DNA of 64,000 bases from Periweissella cryptocerci (lineage in GTDB: Bacteria > Bacillota > Bacilli > Lactobacillales > Lactobacillaceae). The DNA lies in the NCBI RefSeq assembly GCF_004358325.1, contig NZ_CP037940.1, forward strand, positions 2,046,001 through 2,110,000. Reading direction: 5' to 3'. A model generated the notes under the pieces. The model ran no database searches, was not told where the DNA came from, and saw nothing but the letters and a program-made list of their open reading frames with translations. Position numbers and translations under genes: made by a program. Of the stretch, positions 43,658 through 52,443 are shown one piece after another. The first letter of the stretch is position 1; each line of letters starts with the position of its first letter.

Positions 43658-44425
43658 ATGAACATAAAAATATTAGTTGCCGCACATAAGGCATATCAAA
43701 TGCCAGCTGACCATAATTTGTACTTACCAGTGCACGTTGGTAAGGCACTGCACCCTGAACTTGAACTTGGGTACCAAGGTGATAATCAAGGCGACAATAT
43801 CTCGGCCAAGAATAGTTCATATAACGAATTAACTGCAATGTATTGGGCATGGAAAAATTTAGACGCTGACGCAATTGGCTTAGTGCATTACCGGCGCCAT
43901 TTGTCTTTGAGCAAACAAAAAGATTTAGCAACAATTTTGAATCAACAAGAAGTTGAAAATTTACTTAGCAAAACGGATATTATTTTGCCTAAGAAGCGTA
44001 ATTACTATATTGAATCCAACTATAAACACTATGCGCATGCACACCATGTTGAACCATTAGACACGGCTCGCGCAGTATTAGTTGAAAAGTATCCACGATA
44101 TGTACCAGCATTCGATAAGGTCATGAAGCAAACGTCGGCCCACATGTTTAACATGTTTATTATGAAACGACCACAGTTTGATAATTATGCCAGTTGGTTA
44201 TTTGACGTTTTGGGTGAGGTTGAAGCCAAGACGGATACAACGGGTTGGGATGATTACGAAAAACGAGTGTATGGATTTGTGAGCGAACTGTTGCTGGATG
44301 TCTGGTTAGATACGAATGACTATCAATATACAGAAGTTAATTTTGTCCACATGGAAAAACAAAATTGGCCTAAGAAGATTGCTAACTTTCTCTTACGTAA
44401 AGTTGGCATGCGCGAAATCCAATAA
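43658..44425 (+). CDS. DUF4422 domain glycosyltransferase
   Basis: A 255-residue protein, ATG 43658 after GGAAGGG. It has the DUF4422 pattern: MNIKILVAAHKAYQMPADHN, YLPVHVGKAL, NSSYNELTAMYWAWKNLDAD, IGLVHYRRHLSL, DIILPKKRNYYIESNYKHYA, and MFNMFIMKRPQFDNYASWLF. Members are found in capsule and exopolysaccharide clusters and are thought to be sugar transferases (galactopyranose or galactofuranose has been suggested). It has its own promoter-like box and precedes a flippase gene, so it probably builds the sugar part of an exported polymer. Confidence 0.85.
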   Translation: MNIKILVAAHKAYQMPADHNLYLPVHVGKALHPELELGYQGDNQGDNISAKNSSYNELTAMYWAWKNLDADAIGLVHYRRHLSLSKQKDLATILNQQEVENLLSKTDIILPKKRNYYIESNYKHYAHAHHVEPLDTARAVLVEKYPRYVPAFDKVMKQTSAHMFNMFIMKRPQFDNYASWLFDVLGEVEAKTDTTGWDDYEKRVYGFVSELLLDVWLDTNDYQYTEVNFVHMEKQNWPKKIANFLLRKVGMREIQ

Positions 44426-44533
44426 CAAGAAGTTAGGAAGTGTGCCTCAAAAGCACCTTAACGCTGAATAAACGGGTCAAGGTGGTTTATTTAAAAGCAG
44501 TTGGTCTTGAGAACACGATAAAGGGATAAACAT

Positions 44534-45973
44534 ATGAAAGTTGTTCGCAATTATTTCATTAATTTGGGCTATCAGTTATTGATTCTGTTAGCGCCACTAT
44601 TAACCATCCCCTATGTATCACGTGTGTTAGGCCCGGAAAATGTCGGGATTAACGCATATACAAATTCAGTAATGACGTATTTTTTAATTTTTGCGACATT
44701 TGGATTAAATATGTATGGGATGAACAAAATTAAATATTTAAAAGATGAAAAGGCACGCTCCAAACTATTCTGGGAAATCGAGCTATTACAGATTTTAATG
44801 GTTGTGATTGCACTAGCCACTTATATGATTTTGACATCATTTGCGGCCCGGTTCCGACCATACTTCTGGCTCCAAGCGATTTCGTTAGTCGCAGTGGCCT
44901 TTGACATTTCCTGGTACTTTATGGGGACGCATGATTATCAAAAAACGATCATGCGTAATACGACGATTCGGATTTTAGGGATTGTCTTCATTTTCTTCTT
45001 AGTCAAAACGGAGAATGATTTAGCGACCTATATCTTGGTTACCGCATTAGCCGGCTTAATTGGTAATTTGTCACTATGGCCAGCTTTACGGAAGAATTTA
45101 ACCAAGGTAGATTGGGGACAATTAACGTTCGTGCCGCACTTGAAGCCAGCATTTCTGCTCTTATTGCCAACCGTCGCGAGTCAAATCTACATGATGATTA
45201 ACCGGACGTTGCTGGGAAAACTTGATGCGATTAGTGCATCGGGGTATTTCGATTATGGTTCGCGGTTAGTAATCGTGTTGATTGCGATTGTGACGGCAGT
45301 AAGCCAAGTTATGATGCCACTATCCACGAAACGGGCTAAAAATGGTGACTTAGTTGGCTTGCGTCATGATTTAGTGGTTGGCATGGACACGACAACGGGG
45401 ATTGGGGTTGGCTTGGCCTTTGGGATTGCAGCCATCTCCCCACAGATGCCAGCTTGGCTGTTAGGGCTTGGATATGAGCCTGTGAGTCAGTTACTCATGA
45501 TTATGGCGCCAGCGGTACTATTGATTGGCTGGAGTAACGTATTAGGACAACAGTATTTGTTGGTAACAGGAAAAACTGCGGCATACACATGGGCACTATG
45601 GGCCGGAGTATTTTTCAATATTAGTTTTGATTTCATTTTAATTCCATGGTTTGGCCTGAATGGGGCGGCCTATGGCTTATTGATTTCAGAAGTATTGATT
45701 GTTATCTGGCAGTTAGCACTTGTCCATCGCCATGTGACCGTGACCCACTTATTCCCACAAATTTGGAAATATTTGGTTGCTGGTCTGGTAATGTTTGGGG
45801 TTGTTGAGTATCTCAACGTGCACCAATTTATGAATGCGCATCACTTATTGCTCCAAATTGGGTTGGGCGTAATTATTTATCTGTTGCTAGTAGTGATTTT
45901 AAATACACCACTGATCAATCGTTTACGAAACATCCTACGCAGTGCAATGCGTACGCCAGAAAACAAAATTTAA
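44534..45973 (+). CDS. Polysaccharide flippase (Wzx/MATE-like)
   Basis: A 479-residue protein with about 14 membrane segments. The start at MKVVRNYFINLGYQLLILLA, followed by PLLTIPYVSRVLGPENVGIN, is the hallmark of the oligosaccharide flippase (polysaccharide_synt) family, which moves undecaprenyl-linked glycans across the membrane. MMPLSTKRAKNG and a C-terminal Polysacc_synt_C-like half follow. It is the last gene of the 41573-45973 surface-polymer cluster. No Wzy-type polymerase is visible next to it. Confidence 0.9.
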   Translation: MKVVRNYFINLGYQLLILLAPLLTIPYVSRVLGPENVGINAYTNSVMTYFLIFATFGLNMYGMNKIKYLKDEKARSKLFWEIELLQILMVVIALATYMILTSFAARFRPYFWLQAISLVAVAFDISWYFMGTHDYQKTIMRNTTIRILGIVFIFFLVKTENDLATYILVTALAGLIGNLSLWPALRKNLTKVDWGQLTFVPHLKPAFLLLLPTVASQIYMMINRTLLGKLDAISASGYFDYGSRLVIVLIAIVTAVSQVMMPLSTKRAKNGDLVGLRHDLVVGMDTTTGIGVGLAFGIAAISPQMPAWLLGLGYEPVSQLLMIMAPAVLLIGWSNVLGQQYLLVTGKTAAYTWALWAGVFFNISFDFILIPWFGLNGAAYGLLISEVLIVIWQLALVHRHVTVTHLFPQIWKYLVAGLVMFGVVEYLNVHQFMNAHHLLLQIGLGVIIYLLLVVILNTPLINRLRNILRSAMRTPENKI

Positions 45974-45980
45974 ACACATC

Positions 45981-46010
45981 GAAGAGTTGTCATGATTATG
46001 GCAACTCTTC
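45981..46010 (+). terminator. Hairpin after the flippase gene
   Basis: GAAGAGTTGtCAT / ATGgCAACTCTTC, a strong 13-bp stem. The T-run is poor (ACTTGTATT), so efficiency is uncertain. Confidence 0.6.
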
Positions 46011-46041
46011 ACTTGTATTCGGGCTCATTGTGCATGTTAGC

Positions 46042-46439
46042 GGCTCTATTTTGTCTGATATGGAATAGAATAAGCTTGGCCACTACGTGCCGGTAAATTG
46101 CTTGGCGCACCACGCTGGAAGCAGCCTCCCAAGCCAAAGTGCGGTCTTGGTCGGTTCGGGTAAGCTGGGAGTCTAAGGAATAAATTCCTAAGACTCCTCA
46201 TCTTACCCTCAGCGGAAATATGTGCTGCACACATATTCCCCCAGTCGCGGTGTAAAGGCTGCGCCCGCCAAGCAATTTATCGGCACTTCGTTAGTTAGCA
46301 ATGATGCTCAAACTAGTAAAAAGCAGTTATAAACCACAGCTGCAATAGCATGGAGAAAGCAACACTGACAATAGCGCCTCAGTAACTTGATGATTGAAAA
46401 ATACAGAAACGACAACCTCACGCTAGAATAAATAGAACT
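46042..46439 (+). mobile_element. Structured inverted-repeat element, copy 9 (complete, 398 bp)
   Basis: The cleanest short-form copy. Outer ends are GGCTCTATTT and AAATAGAACT. Inner repeats are CACTACGTGCCGGTAAATTG and its partner CAATTTATCGGCACTTCGTT. Internal hairpins are CCAAGCC/GGTCTTGG, GAGTCTAAGGAAT/ATTCCTAAGACTC and AATATGTG-CTG-CACACATATT. It is flanked by 8-bp direct repeats ATGTTAGC (46034-46041 and 46440-46447). No coding capacity. Confidence 0.88.
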
Positions 46440-46594
46440 ATGTTAGCCAACCACGCGCCTAGACAAGTTGGTAGAGTTTAAATTGATTTGGCGTAGAATG
46501 GGTATTGGTAGCTATAAAATTAATTGTGCGGGCTGGGGGCAAGAATACAGCCCAACAATACAGCCCAACAATACGAAAAGGGGGAACCGGTTTT

Positions 46595-47401
46595 ATGGGA
46601 GTTATTACTAAAGTTGAAGTGCAAAAGCGCGGCGGCCGTTATAATATTTACCTTGATGGTAAGTATGCTTTTCCAGCGGCCGAATCAGTTTTACTGAAAT
46701 ATAACTTATTCAAAGGCAGCGAGGTTGATAAAGAACTCCAAGCTAAAATTAAACGCGATGATGATATTGCGATGGCGTACAGCAAAGCCATTGATTATCT
46801 TTCTGGCTTTTTACGGTCAACCAAAGCCGTGCATGATAAGTTAGTTGGTTTTGAGATTCCTGAAGATGTTATCGAGATGACGATTGAGCGTCTCAAGGAG
46901 TATAAATTGTTGGATGATTTGGCATATGCACAAAGTTACGTCCACACACAAGCGGCGACTTCAGACAAAGGCCCGTTTGTGATTTCACAAAAATTACGGC
47001 AGAGTGGGATTTCGGCCAATGATATTGAGGAAGCGATGCTTGATTACTCAATTGAGGATCAAGTTGAAAATGCGACGAAACTGGCTAATAAGCTGGTTAA
47101 ACGCTATCATCGTGAATCTGGGTTTCAACGGCAACAAAAAGTTTATCAAGGTTTATCAACTAAAGGATTCGGTGGTGAGGTCATCACGCAAGTCCAAGAA
47201 GTGCTTAAAGGCGAACCCGAGGATCCAGACGATGAATTGGATAATTTACGGGAAATGGCAGCAAAATTATGGGCACGTAATCGTCGGTATGAGGGGAATG
47301 AACGGGTGCAGCGCACAAAGCGAAATTTGTATGCGAAGGGTTTTGATGGGGATGCAATCTCGACAGTTGTCAACCAGTTAATGGAAGAAAACACTGATTA
47401 A
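46595..47401 (+). CDS. recX: Regulatory protein RecX
   Basis: A 268-residue modulator of RecA filaments. ATG 46595 is chosen because AAAAGGGGGAACC lies upstream and MGVITKVEVQKRGGRYNIYL is the usual start; the longer frame from 46505 crosses a short tandem duplication (ACAGCCCAACAAT twice). The all-helical RecX repeats are evident (AIDYLSGFLRSTKAVHDKLV, EYKLLDDLAYAQSYV, GPFVISQKLRQSGI, FGGEVITQVQEVL, GFDGDAISTVVNQLM). The long form with an extra N-terminal region is normal for Firmicutes. It is separated from the next gene by ~85 bp with its own promoter. Confidence 0.9.
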   Translation: MGVITKVEVQKRGGRYNIYLDGKYAFPAAESVLLKYNLFKGSEVDKELQAKIKRDDDIAMAYSKAIDYLSGFLRSTKAVHDKLVGFEIPEDVIEMTIERLKEYKLLDDLAYAQSYVHTQAATSDKGPFVISQKLRQSGISANDIEEAMLDYSIEDQVENATKLANKLVKRYHRESGFQRQQKVYQGLSTKGFGGEVITQVQEVLKGEPEDPDDELDNLREMAAKLWARNRRYEGNERVQRTKRNLYAKGFDGDAISTVVNQLMEENTD

Positions 47402-47413
47402 CAACATAATAGT

Positions 47414-47442
47414 AGGACAAAGACTTTTAGACAGTGTATAAT
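47414..47442 (+). promoter_or_regulatory. Promoter of the DUF402 gene
   Basis: AGGACA (-35-like), 17-bp spacer, TATAAT at 47437-47442. Confidence 0.5.
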
Positions 47443-47487
47443 GATATATGAAATTCGATGTTTATTCAGAAAGTTGGTTAGTTGGTT

Positions 47488-48039
47488 ATGGTCAAGGAAC
47501 GCGGACCGCGTGAGGGCGACTTTATTACCATCAAAAGCTATAAGCATGACGGGAGTTTACATCGAACTTGGCGCGATACCATGGTATTAAAAACCAGTGA
47601 AAACGCGATTATTGGGGTGAACGATCATACCTTGGTGACTGAAGATGACGGTCGCCGATGGGTTACTCGGGAGCCAGCAATTGTATATTTCCACAAGCAT
47701 TATTGGTTCAACATTATTGCGATGATTCGTGATAATGGTGTCTCATATTACTGCAATCTGGCATCGCCCTATGTTTTGGATAAGGAAGCATTGAAGTATA
47801 TTGATTACGACTTAGATGTGAAAGTTTATCCAGACGGTGAAAAGCGATTGCTAGATGTCGACGAATATGAAGCCCACGGAAAGCAATGGCACTATTCAAA
47901 AGAAACAGATAAGATTCTCAAGGAAAATGTCAAAGTTCTCGTGGATTGGATTAATGAAGGCAAGGGACCATTTTCAAAGGAATATATAGACCTTTGGTAT
48001 AGCAGATATCAAGAGTTGTCTCGTCGTGCAGACAGCTAG
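47488..48039 (+). CDS. DUF402 nucleoside tri-/diphosphatase
   Basis: A 183-residue cytoplasmic protein (ATG 47488; an in-frame TTG at 47482 is less likely). The DUF402/Ntdp pattern is clear: [60 protein letters not shown], and [20 protein letters not shown] then [10 protein letters not shown]. Homologues (YgaC/SA1684) hydrolyse nucleoside tri- and diphosphates with a metal ion bound by the conserved D/E/N residues. It has its own promoter and terminator and follows recX. Confidence 0.88.
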   Translation: MVKERGPREGDFITIKSYKHDGSLHRTWRDTMVLKTSENAIIGVNDHTLVTEDDGRRWVTREPAIVYFHKHYWFNIIAMIRDNGVSYYCNLASPYVLDKEALKYIDYDLDVKVYPDGEKRLLDVDEYEAHGKQWHYSKETDKILKENVKVLVDWINEGKGPFSKEYIDLWYSRYQELSRRADS

Positions 48040-48051
48040 TCGCTGCAATTG

Positions 48052-48098
48052 GATAGAGGGTGGTTGGTTATTAGAACCAGCTACCTTCTATCTTTTTT
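48052..48098 (+). terminator. Rho-independent terminator
   Basis: GGATAGAGGGTGGTTGGTT / AACCAGCTACCTTCTATC with mismatches, then TTTTTT. Confidence 0.85.
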
Positions 48099-48272
48099 AA
48101 TATTTGCCTAACCAATGATGTGCTATAATAAAAAACGTAATTCGGAATTGGTGCATAATTTTGCGTGTCAAGGCCGATAAATATAAAAATGGTCATCCTA
48201 GAAGGTGAGTAACTCATGATAAAAAAGTGAGGGTTCTCAGCTGATGACTGTTATAAAACGAGGATATAGAAA

Positions 48273-48668
48273 ATGAAAAAAGTAATCACATACGGAACTT
48301 TTGATTTGCTCCACAAAGGTCACGTTAACTTATTGAAACGCGCCCGCGAAATGGGGGATCACTTGACGGTTGTTGTTTCATCTGATGAATTCAACGCAAT
48401 CAAGGGTAAAAAAGCCTACACTTCATTCGAAGACCGTAAGTACATCTTGGAAGCCATCCGTTATGTTGACGAAGTGTTACCTGAAAATGATTGGGAACAA
48501 AAGATTGATGACGTTAAGAACAACGACATCGACTTGTTCGTCATGGGTGACGACTGGACTGGTAAGTTCGACTTCTTGAAGGATTACTGTGAAGTTGTCT
48601 ACTTGCCACGGACTGAAGGCATCTCAACGACCAAGATTAAGACTGACCTTGGTATGGAAACAAAGTAA
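48273..48668 (+). CDS. tagD: Glycerol-3-phosphate cytidylyltransferase
   Basis: A 131-residue cytoplasmic enzyme that makes CDP-glycerol from CTP and glycerol-3-phosphate for teichoic acid synthesis. The cytidylyltransferase motifs are intact: GTFDLLHKGHVNLLKRAREM (HxGH) and RTEGISTTKIK (RTxGISTT). Length matches the family. It has a terminator overlapping the start of repeat copy 10. It supplies the substrate for the CDP-glycerol transferases at 4290, 23884, 26383 and 41573, although it is not in an operon with them. Confidence 0.93.
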   Translation: MKKVITYGTFDLLHKGHVNLLKRAREMGDHLTVVVSSDEFNAIKGKKAYTSFEDRKYILEAIRYVDEVLPENDWEQKIDDVKNNDIDLFVMGDDWTGKFDFLKDYCEVVYLPRTEGISTTKIKTDLGMETK

Positions 48669-48681
48669 TAGCAATCTGCAC

Positions 48682-48714
48682 GCGACTACGGCGAAAGCTG
48701 TAGTCGTTTTTTTT
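48682..48714 (+). terminator. tagD terminator
   Basis: CGACTACGGC-GAAA-GCTGTAGTCG followed by eight T. Repeat copy 10 begins at the last T. Confidence 0.88.
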
Positions 48715-48974
48715 GCTCTATTTCGTCGTATGACATGGGATTGAATAAAATTGGCCACTACGTGTCAGTAAATTACTTGGCGCACCACGCTGGAAGCACA
48801 TTGCCAAGCCGAAGTGCGGTCTTGGCAAACTCGGATAAGCTGGGACTCTAGGGGATAAATCCCCAAGACTCCTCATCTCATCCTCAGCGGCGACATGTGT
48901 TGCACACATATCACCCCAGTCGCGGTGTAAAGTCTGCGACCGCCAAGTAATTTCTTGGCACTGCGTTAGTTTGC
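48715..48974 (+). repeat. Structured inverted-repeat element, copy 10
   Basis: The outer end GCTCTATTTCGTCGTATGAC, inner repeats (CACTACGTGTCAGTAAATTA ... TAATTTCTTGGCACTGCGTT) and internal hairpins are present. The right outer end is not recognisable; the following ~200 bp to topB hold only a TATAAT (49152-49157). Confidence 0.75.
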
Positions 48975-49192
48975 AAAATGAGTAACAAATACTTAGTGCG
49001 ACTGCAAAAATGCCTTCATACGGGACTACTAAAAATATGGGATTGATTGCCATCGTAGTGCGCAAAGCAAATGTAGTGGTACAAAGTTGCATGTTGCCAC
49101 CTTATGAAATTATTTATACGAATTTTCGTTCGGAGTAACAAACTAAAATGATATAATAGTTATATCCAAAATAATAATAAAACGAGAAAACT

Positions 49193-51271
49193 ATGACGAA
49201 ATATTTAATCATAACTGAAAAACCTTCAGCAGCGCAAAATTTCATCAAAGCCCTTGGCGGTAAAACTGGTCATTTTAGTGACTGGGATTACACGATTACT
49301 AATTTGCGGGGGCACGTGATGACGTTAAAAGACCCAGAAGAAATGGTGTCGGATGAGTTAAAAACCAAATACAAATCATGGCACGTCAAACATTTACCAT
49401 GGAATCTGGCCGATTTAAGTTGGGCGCGAACTTATATCCGCAATCGGAACCCACGGACGGGGCGGTCAGAATCAACTAAAAAATTGGTTGACGAAATTAA
49501 AGTGGAATCGAAGCGCGGATATGATGCCCTAGTCATCGCAACTGATACGGATCCATCTGGCGAAGGGGAATTGTTGGCGTGGGAAGCAATCCAAGCAATC
49601 GGCTGGCGCGGTCGTGTGTTACGGGCAAACTTCATGGATGAATCTGCCAAAGGAATTCAAGCAGCGATGTTTAATTTGCGGGATGTTTCCGATATTAAGC
49701 AAGATGGTGAATACCAAAAAGGGGAAAGCCGGAATCGCTGGGATTTTGCTTCAATGCAATTGACGCGGATTGCCACGCACGCTGCCAAGAAGAATGGCTT
49801 TAAAGTCGTGGCACGGGAAGGTCGATTGAAGTCGGTAATTGTCTGGAAAATCTACGAACAGTTTGAAGCAATCAAAAACTATGTCCGTAAGCCATTCTAT
49901 GAAGTGAAATTCAAAGATCCAGCGGGACACATTTTCGGGCGGGTAACAAAAGATGGCGAAATCGTCGCTTATCGTTTTGACAATGAAGCTGCGGCTAAGC
50001 AAGAATTAGCTGGGTATCAAAGTAGTGCCATCGCTAATGAAAGGCATGAAACCCGTACCCAAGCACCGGGAAAACTGTTAGATTTGGCAGGCTTGGCATC
50101 AATTGCTGCGACCCAAGGCTTTGACTCGAAAGAAGTCCTGTCAACTTATCAAAAAATGTATGAAGCTGAAGTAGTTTCATATCCGCGGACGGAAGATAAA
50201 ACCGTCACCCCAGAACAGTTCAATGAAATCTTACCGTTAGTTGATAAAATCGCCGGGGTAGTTGGGGTCGATACGAGTTTATTGACTCACCGGCAACCGC
50301 GCCGAACGCACGTGAAGAAAGAAGGCTCGCACGGAGCGAACCGCCCTGGTTTGAAAGTTCCTAGTTCACTGGGTGCACTTGATAAGTACGGGCAGAGCGC
50401 CCAAGCAATTTATCAAATTTTAGCGAAAAACTATTTGGCGATGTTAGCTGAAGACTATGTGTACGATCATGTCACAGCTAATTTAGCAGCGTATCCAGAA
50501 TTTAAAACGGCGTACAATATTGCCAAGGAGCTAAATTTCAAATTAGTCTACGATTCAGCCAAAGCAACGCGGGCCGATGACACTGAAGAAGAAAATGGCG
50601 CGGGACAATTGGGACCAATGGCGGATCCATATGTGTACGAGGGCGCCAATAAGAAACCAACGACCCCCACAACAAAATGGATTATGGCGTATTTGGAAAA
50701 ATATAACGTTGGAACTGGGGCAACCCGGGTTTCAACTTTGTCAGAAATGGCGCGTGGCACGAAGGCAATGCTCCGTGAATCACGCGGAAAATTAACGTTG
50801 ACGGAAACTGGGAATGTCTCAGCCATCCTAGTTAAAGGCACTTGGATTGCGTCACCTAAAATCACCAGCCGGTTGTTTGAAATGATGAATGAGATTGGTC
50901 AGTTTAAAATCAATCAAGCTAAGTTACTTGAATCAGTCACCCAAGTAGTTGAACACGATATGCCAATCATGTTGGCCAACGGTGAAAGTTTGACAAGCAT
51001 TTTAGGCACTCCCAAAGTTAAGCCAACGGTGAAACGTAAAATTACTGAGAAGATGACTGGTACGTGGAAGGGGCAAGAGATTAGTTTTGCTCGTGAATGG
51101 AGTGGTCACGCATTTACGGATGATGAACTGGCTAAGTTATTAGCAGGGGATGAAATTTCATTTCCGGCGAAAAGCAAGCGTGGTAAGGAATATACCGCCA
51201 TTGGTAAGTTAGCCAAGCAAACCTTTAAAGGGGCGACTTACTATGGTTTCAAATTAAATCCAAAAAAGTAG
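49193..51271 (+). CDS. topB: Type IA DNA topoisomerase (topoisomerase III-like)
   Basis: A 692-residue enzyme that passes single DNA strands to relax or decatenate DNA. The TOPRIM domain begins YLIITEKPSAAQNF and holds the metal motif as DTDPSGEGE (D118, D120), where typical enzymes read DxDREGE; the Arg-to-Ser change marks a subgroup seen in Lactobacillales and their plasmids, as I recall. The catalytic tyrosine is Y330 in VSYPRTEDK. There is no C-terminal zinc finger. It sits alone between repeat copy 10 and a 5S rRNA gene. Confidence 0.88.
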   Translation: MTKYLIITEKPSAAQNFIKALGGKTGHFSDWDYTITNLRGHVMTLKDPEEMVSDELKTKYKSWHVKHLPWNLADLSWARTYIRNRNPRTGRSESTKKLVDEIKVESKRGYDALVIATDTDPSGEGELLAWEAIQAIGWRGRVLRANFMDESAKGIQAAMFNLRDVSDIKQDGEYQKGESRNRWDFASMQLTRIATHAAKKNGFKVVAREGRLKSVIVWKIYEQFEAIKNYVRKPFYEVKFKDPAGHIFGRVTKDGEIVAYRFDNEAAAKQELAGYQSSAIANERHETRTQAPGKLLDLAGLASIAATQGFDSKEVLSTYQKMYEAEVVSYPRTEDKTVTPEQFNEILPLVDKIAGVVGVDTSLLTHRQPRRTHVKKEGSHGANRPGLKVPSSLGALDKYGQSAQAIYQILAKNYLAMLAEDYVYDHVTANLAAYPEFKTAYNIAKELNFKLVYDSAKATRADDTEEENGAGQLGPMADPYVYEGANKKPTTPTTKWIMAYLEKYNVGTGATRVSTLSEMARGTKAMLRESRGKLTLTETGNVSAILVKGTWIASPKITSRLFEMMNEIGQFKINQAKLLESVTQVVEHDMPIMLANGESLTSILGTPKVKPTVKRKITEKMTGTWKGQEISFAREWSGHAFTDDELAKLLAGDEISFPAKSKRGKEYTAIGKLAKQTFKGATYYGFKLNPKK

Positions 51272-51281
51272 TAAATTGATA

Positions 51282-51310
51282 TTGACTTACAGCGTTTATT
51301 TACGTATTAT
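51282..51310 (+). promoter_or_regulatory. Promoter of the orphan 5S rRNA
   Basis: TTGACT, 17-bp spacer, TATTAT, ending 19 bp before the 5S gene. Confidence 0.7.
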
Positions 51311-51329
51311 AAATAGATGTTGTAACGAG

Positions 51330-51446
51330 TGTGGTGGCGATAGCGCAGAAGATACACCTGTTCCCATGCCGAACACAGAAGTTAAGCTCTGTAGCGCCAA
51401 AAGTAGTTGGGGGATCGCTCCCTGCGAGGATAGGACGTCGCCATGC
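51330..51446 (+). rRNA. rrf: 5S ribosomal RNA (orphan copy)
   Basis: A 117-nt sequence with the 5S landmarks: TGTGGTGGCGA pairing with TCGCCATGCA at the ends, ACACCTGTTCCCATGCCGAA, CACAGAAGTTAAGCTCTGTA and GTAGTTGGGGGATCGC. No 16S or 23S gene is nearby. It has its own promoter and terminator and can be transcribed alone. Confidence 0.95.
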
Positions 51447-51453
51447 AACAATA

Positions 51454-51491
51454 CGAAAAAGCCATTGATGTTAATCGATGGCTTTTTTCGT
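51454..51491. terminator. 5S rRNA terminator
   Basis: AAAAAGCCATTGAT / ATCGATGGCTTTTTT, with T-runs on both strands. Confidence 0.88.
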
Positions 51492-51504
51492 ACCAAATAT
51501 TACT

Positions 51505-51902
51505 GGCTCAGTTTCGTCTGATATTGGACTGAATAGAATTGGCCACTACGTGTCAGTAAATTACTTGGCGCACCACGTTGGAAGCCCCCCCCCAAGCCAA
51601 AGTGCGGTCTTGGGAGGTTCGGATAAGCTGGGAGTCTAAGGAATAAATTCCTAAGACTCCTCATCTTAGCCTCAGCGGCGACATGTGTTTCACACATATC
51701 ACCCCAGTCGCGGTGTATAGGCTGCGCCCGCCAAGTAATTTACCGACACTTCGTTAGTTAGAAATAATGCTCAAACTAGCGGAAACCAGTTACCAACTAC
51801 AGATCGTAGTAGCATGGAAAAACAACACTGACAATAGAAACTCGGTAATTCGATGATTGAAAAGTAAAGAAACGACAATTTCATGTTAGAAAAAATATAG
51901 CC
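51505..51902 (+). mobile_element. Structured inverted-repeat element, copy 11 (398 bp)
   Basis: Outer ends GGCTCAGTTTCGTCTGATAT and ATGTTAGAAAAAATATAGCC; inner repeats and the three internal hairpins as in copy 9. Full length but without a recognisable target duplication. It starts 14 bp after the 5S terminator. Confidence 0.8.
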
Positions 51903-51949
51903 AGTTTATTGCCATTTTAAAAACAACGAAAGCATGAGGATGAAGGCCA

Positions 51950-52396
51950 TTGTTATATGAAGAAGTTACCGATTATGTCGGCGCGGATGTTTATGGTTAT
52001 ATTCAGCCAGTTACACAACTTGAGAATTACTTGTATTTTGTGATTACCCCAGAAGTTGCGCAGTATGTGTTTGCTACGGGCGACGACGAATTACCACCAC
52101 TTCCCGCAGATGCGGTTGCTGAACATGTTTTTGAAGTTGAAATGCATAATGGTCAAATCGATATGCATAATAAGGTCGACCATATCAATGTACCAGGTGA
52201 TTATCCAATGCAAAAACGGGAATTACGATTATTACCAAGTTACTTGTTGGCGAACTACTTTGATGTGTTAGATGATGCTGAAGATGCGGGCAATGAAGGT
52301 GATTTTACATTGCAACGTAACCAAGCCGCAGCACTGAGTACGCGTTATGGTGTTTTTAGCGCGTCAACACGGACTAGTATTATGCACTTGATTTAG
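51950..52396 (+). CDS. Hypothetical acidic protein
   Basis: A 148-residue acidic soluble protein with no recognised family. The start is TTG 51950 (GAAGG lies just upstream; there is no earlier in-frame start). The sequence contains EEVTDYVGADVYGYIQPVTQ, a repeated HN pattern (EMHNGQIDMHNKVDHINV) and an acidic stretch before the end (DVLDDAEDAGNEGDF). The MarR gene begins ~48 bp after its stop with a strong ribosome site, so the two may be co-transcribed. Confidence 0.65.
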   Translation: MLYEEVTDYVGADVYGYIQPVTQLENYLYFVITPEVAQYVFATGDDELPPLPADAVAEHVFEVEMHNGQIDMHNKVDHINVPGDYPMQKRELRLLPSYLLANYFDVLDDAEDAGNEGDFTLQRNQAAALSTRYGVFSASTRTSIMHLI

Positions 52397-52443
52397 CCAA
52401 AAATAATAAACACGTCGGAAGCTGTTAGATAAAGGAGGATATG

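Noticed and set aside
46546..46575. Tandem ACAGCCCAACAAT duplication before recX
   Set aside because: Only two copies of a 13-bp unit; probably a slippage event with no function that I can argue for.
48718..49092. 124-codon reverse frame between tagD and the topoisomerase
   Set aside because: It is a product of repeat copy 10 (the same ETHVAAE-like peptide appears from copies 9 and 11). No start signal.
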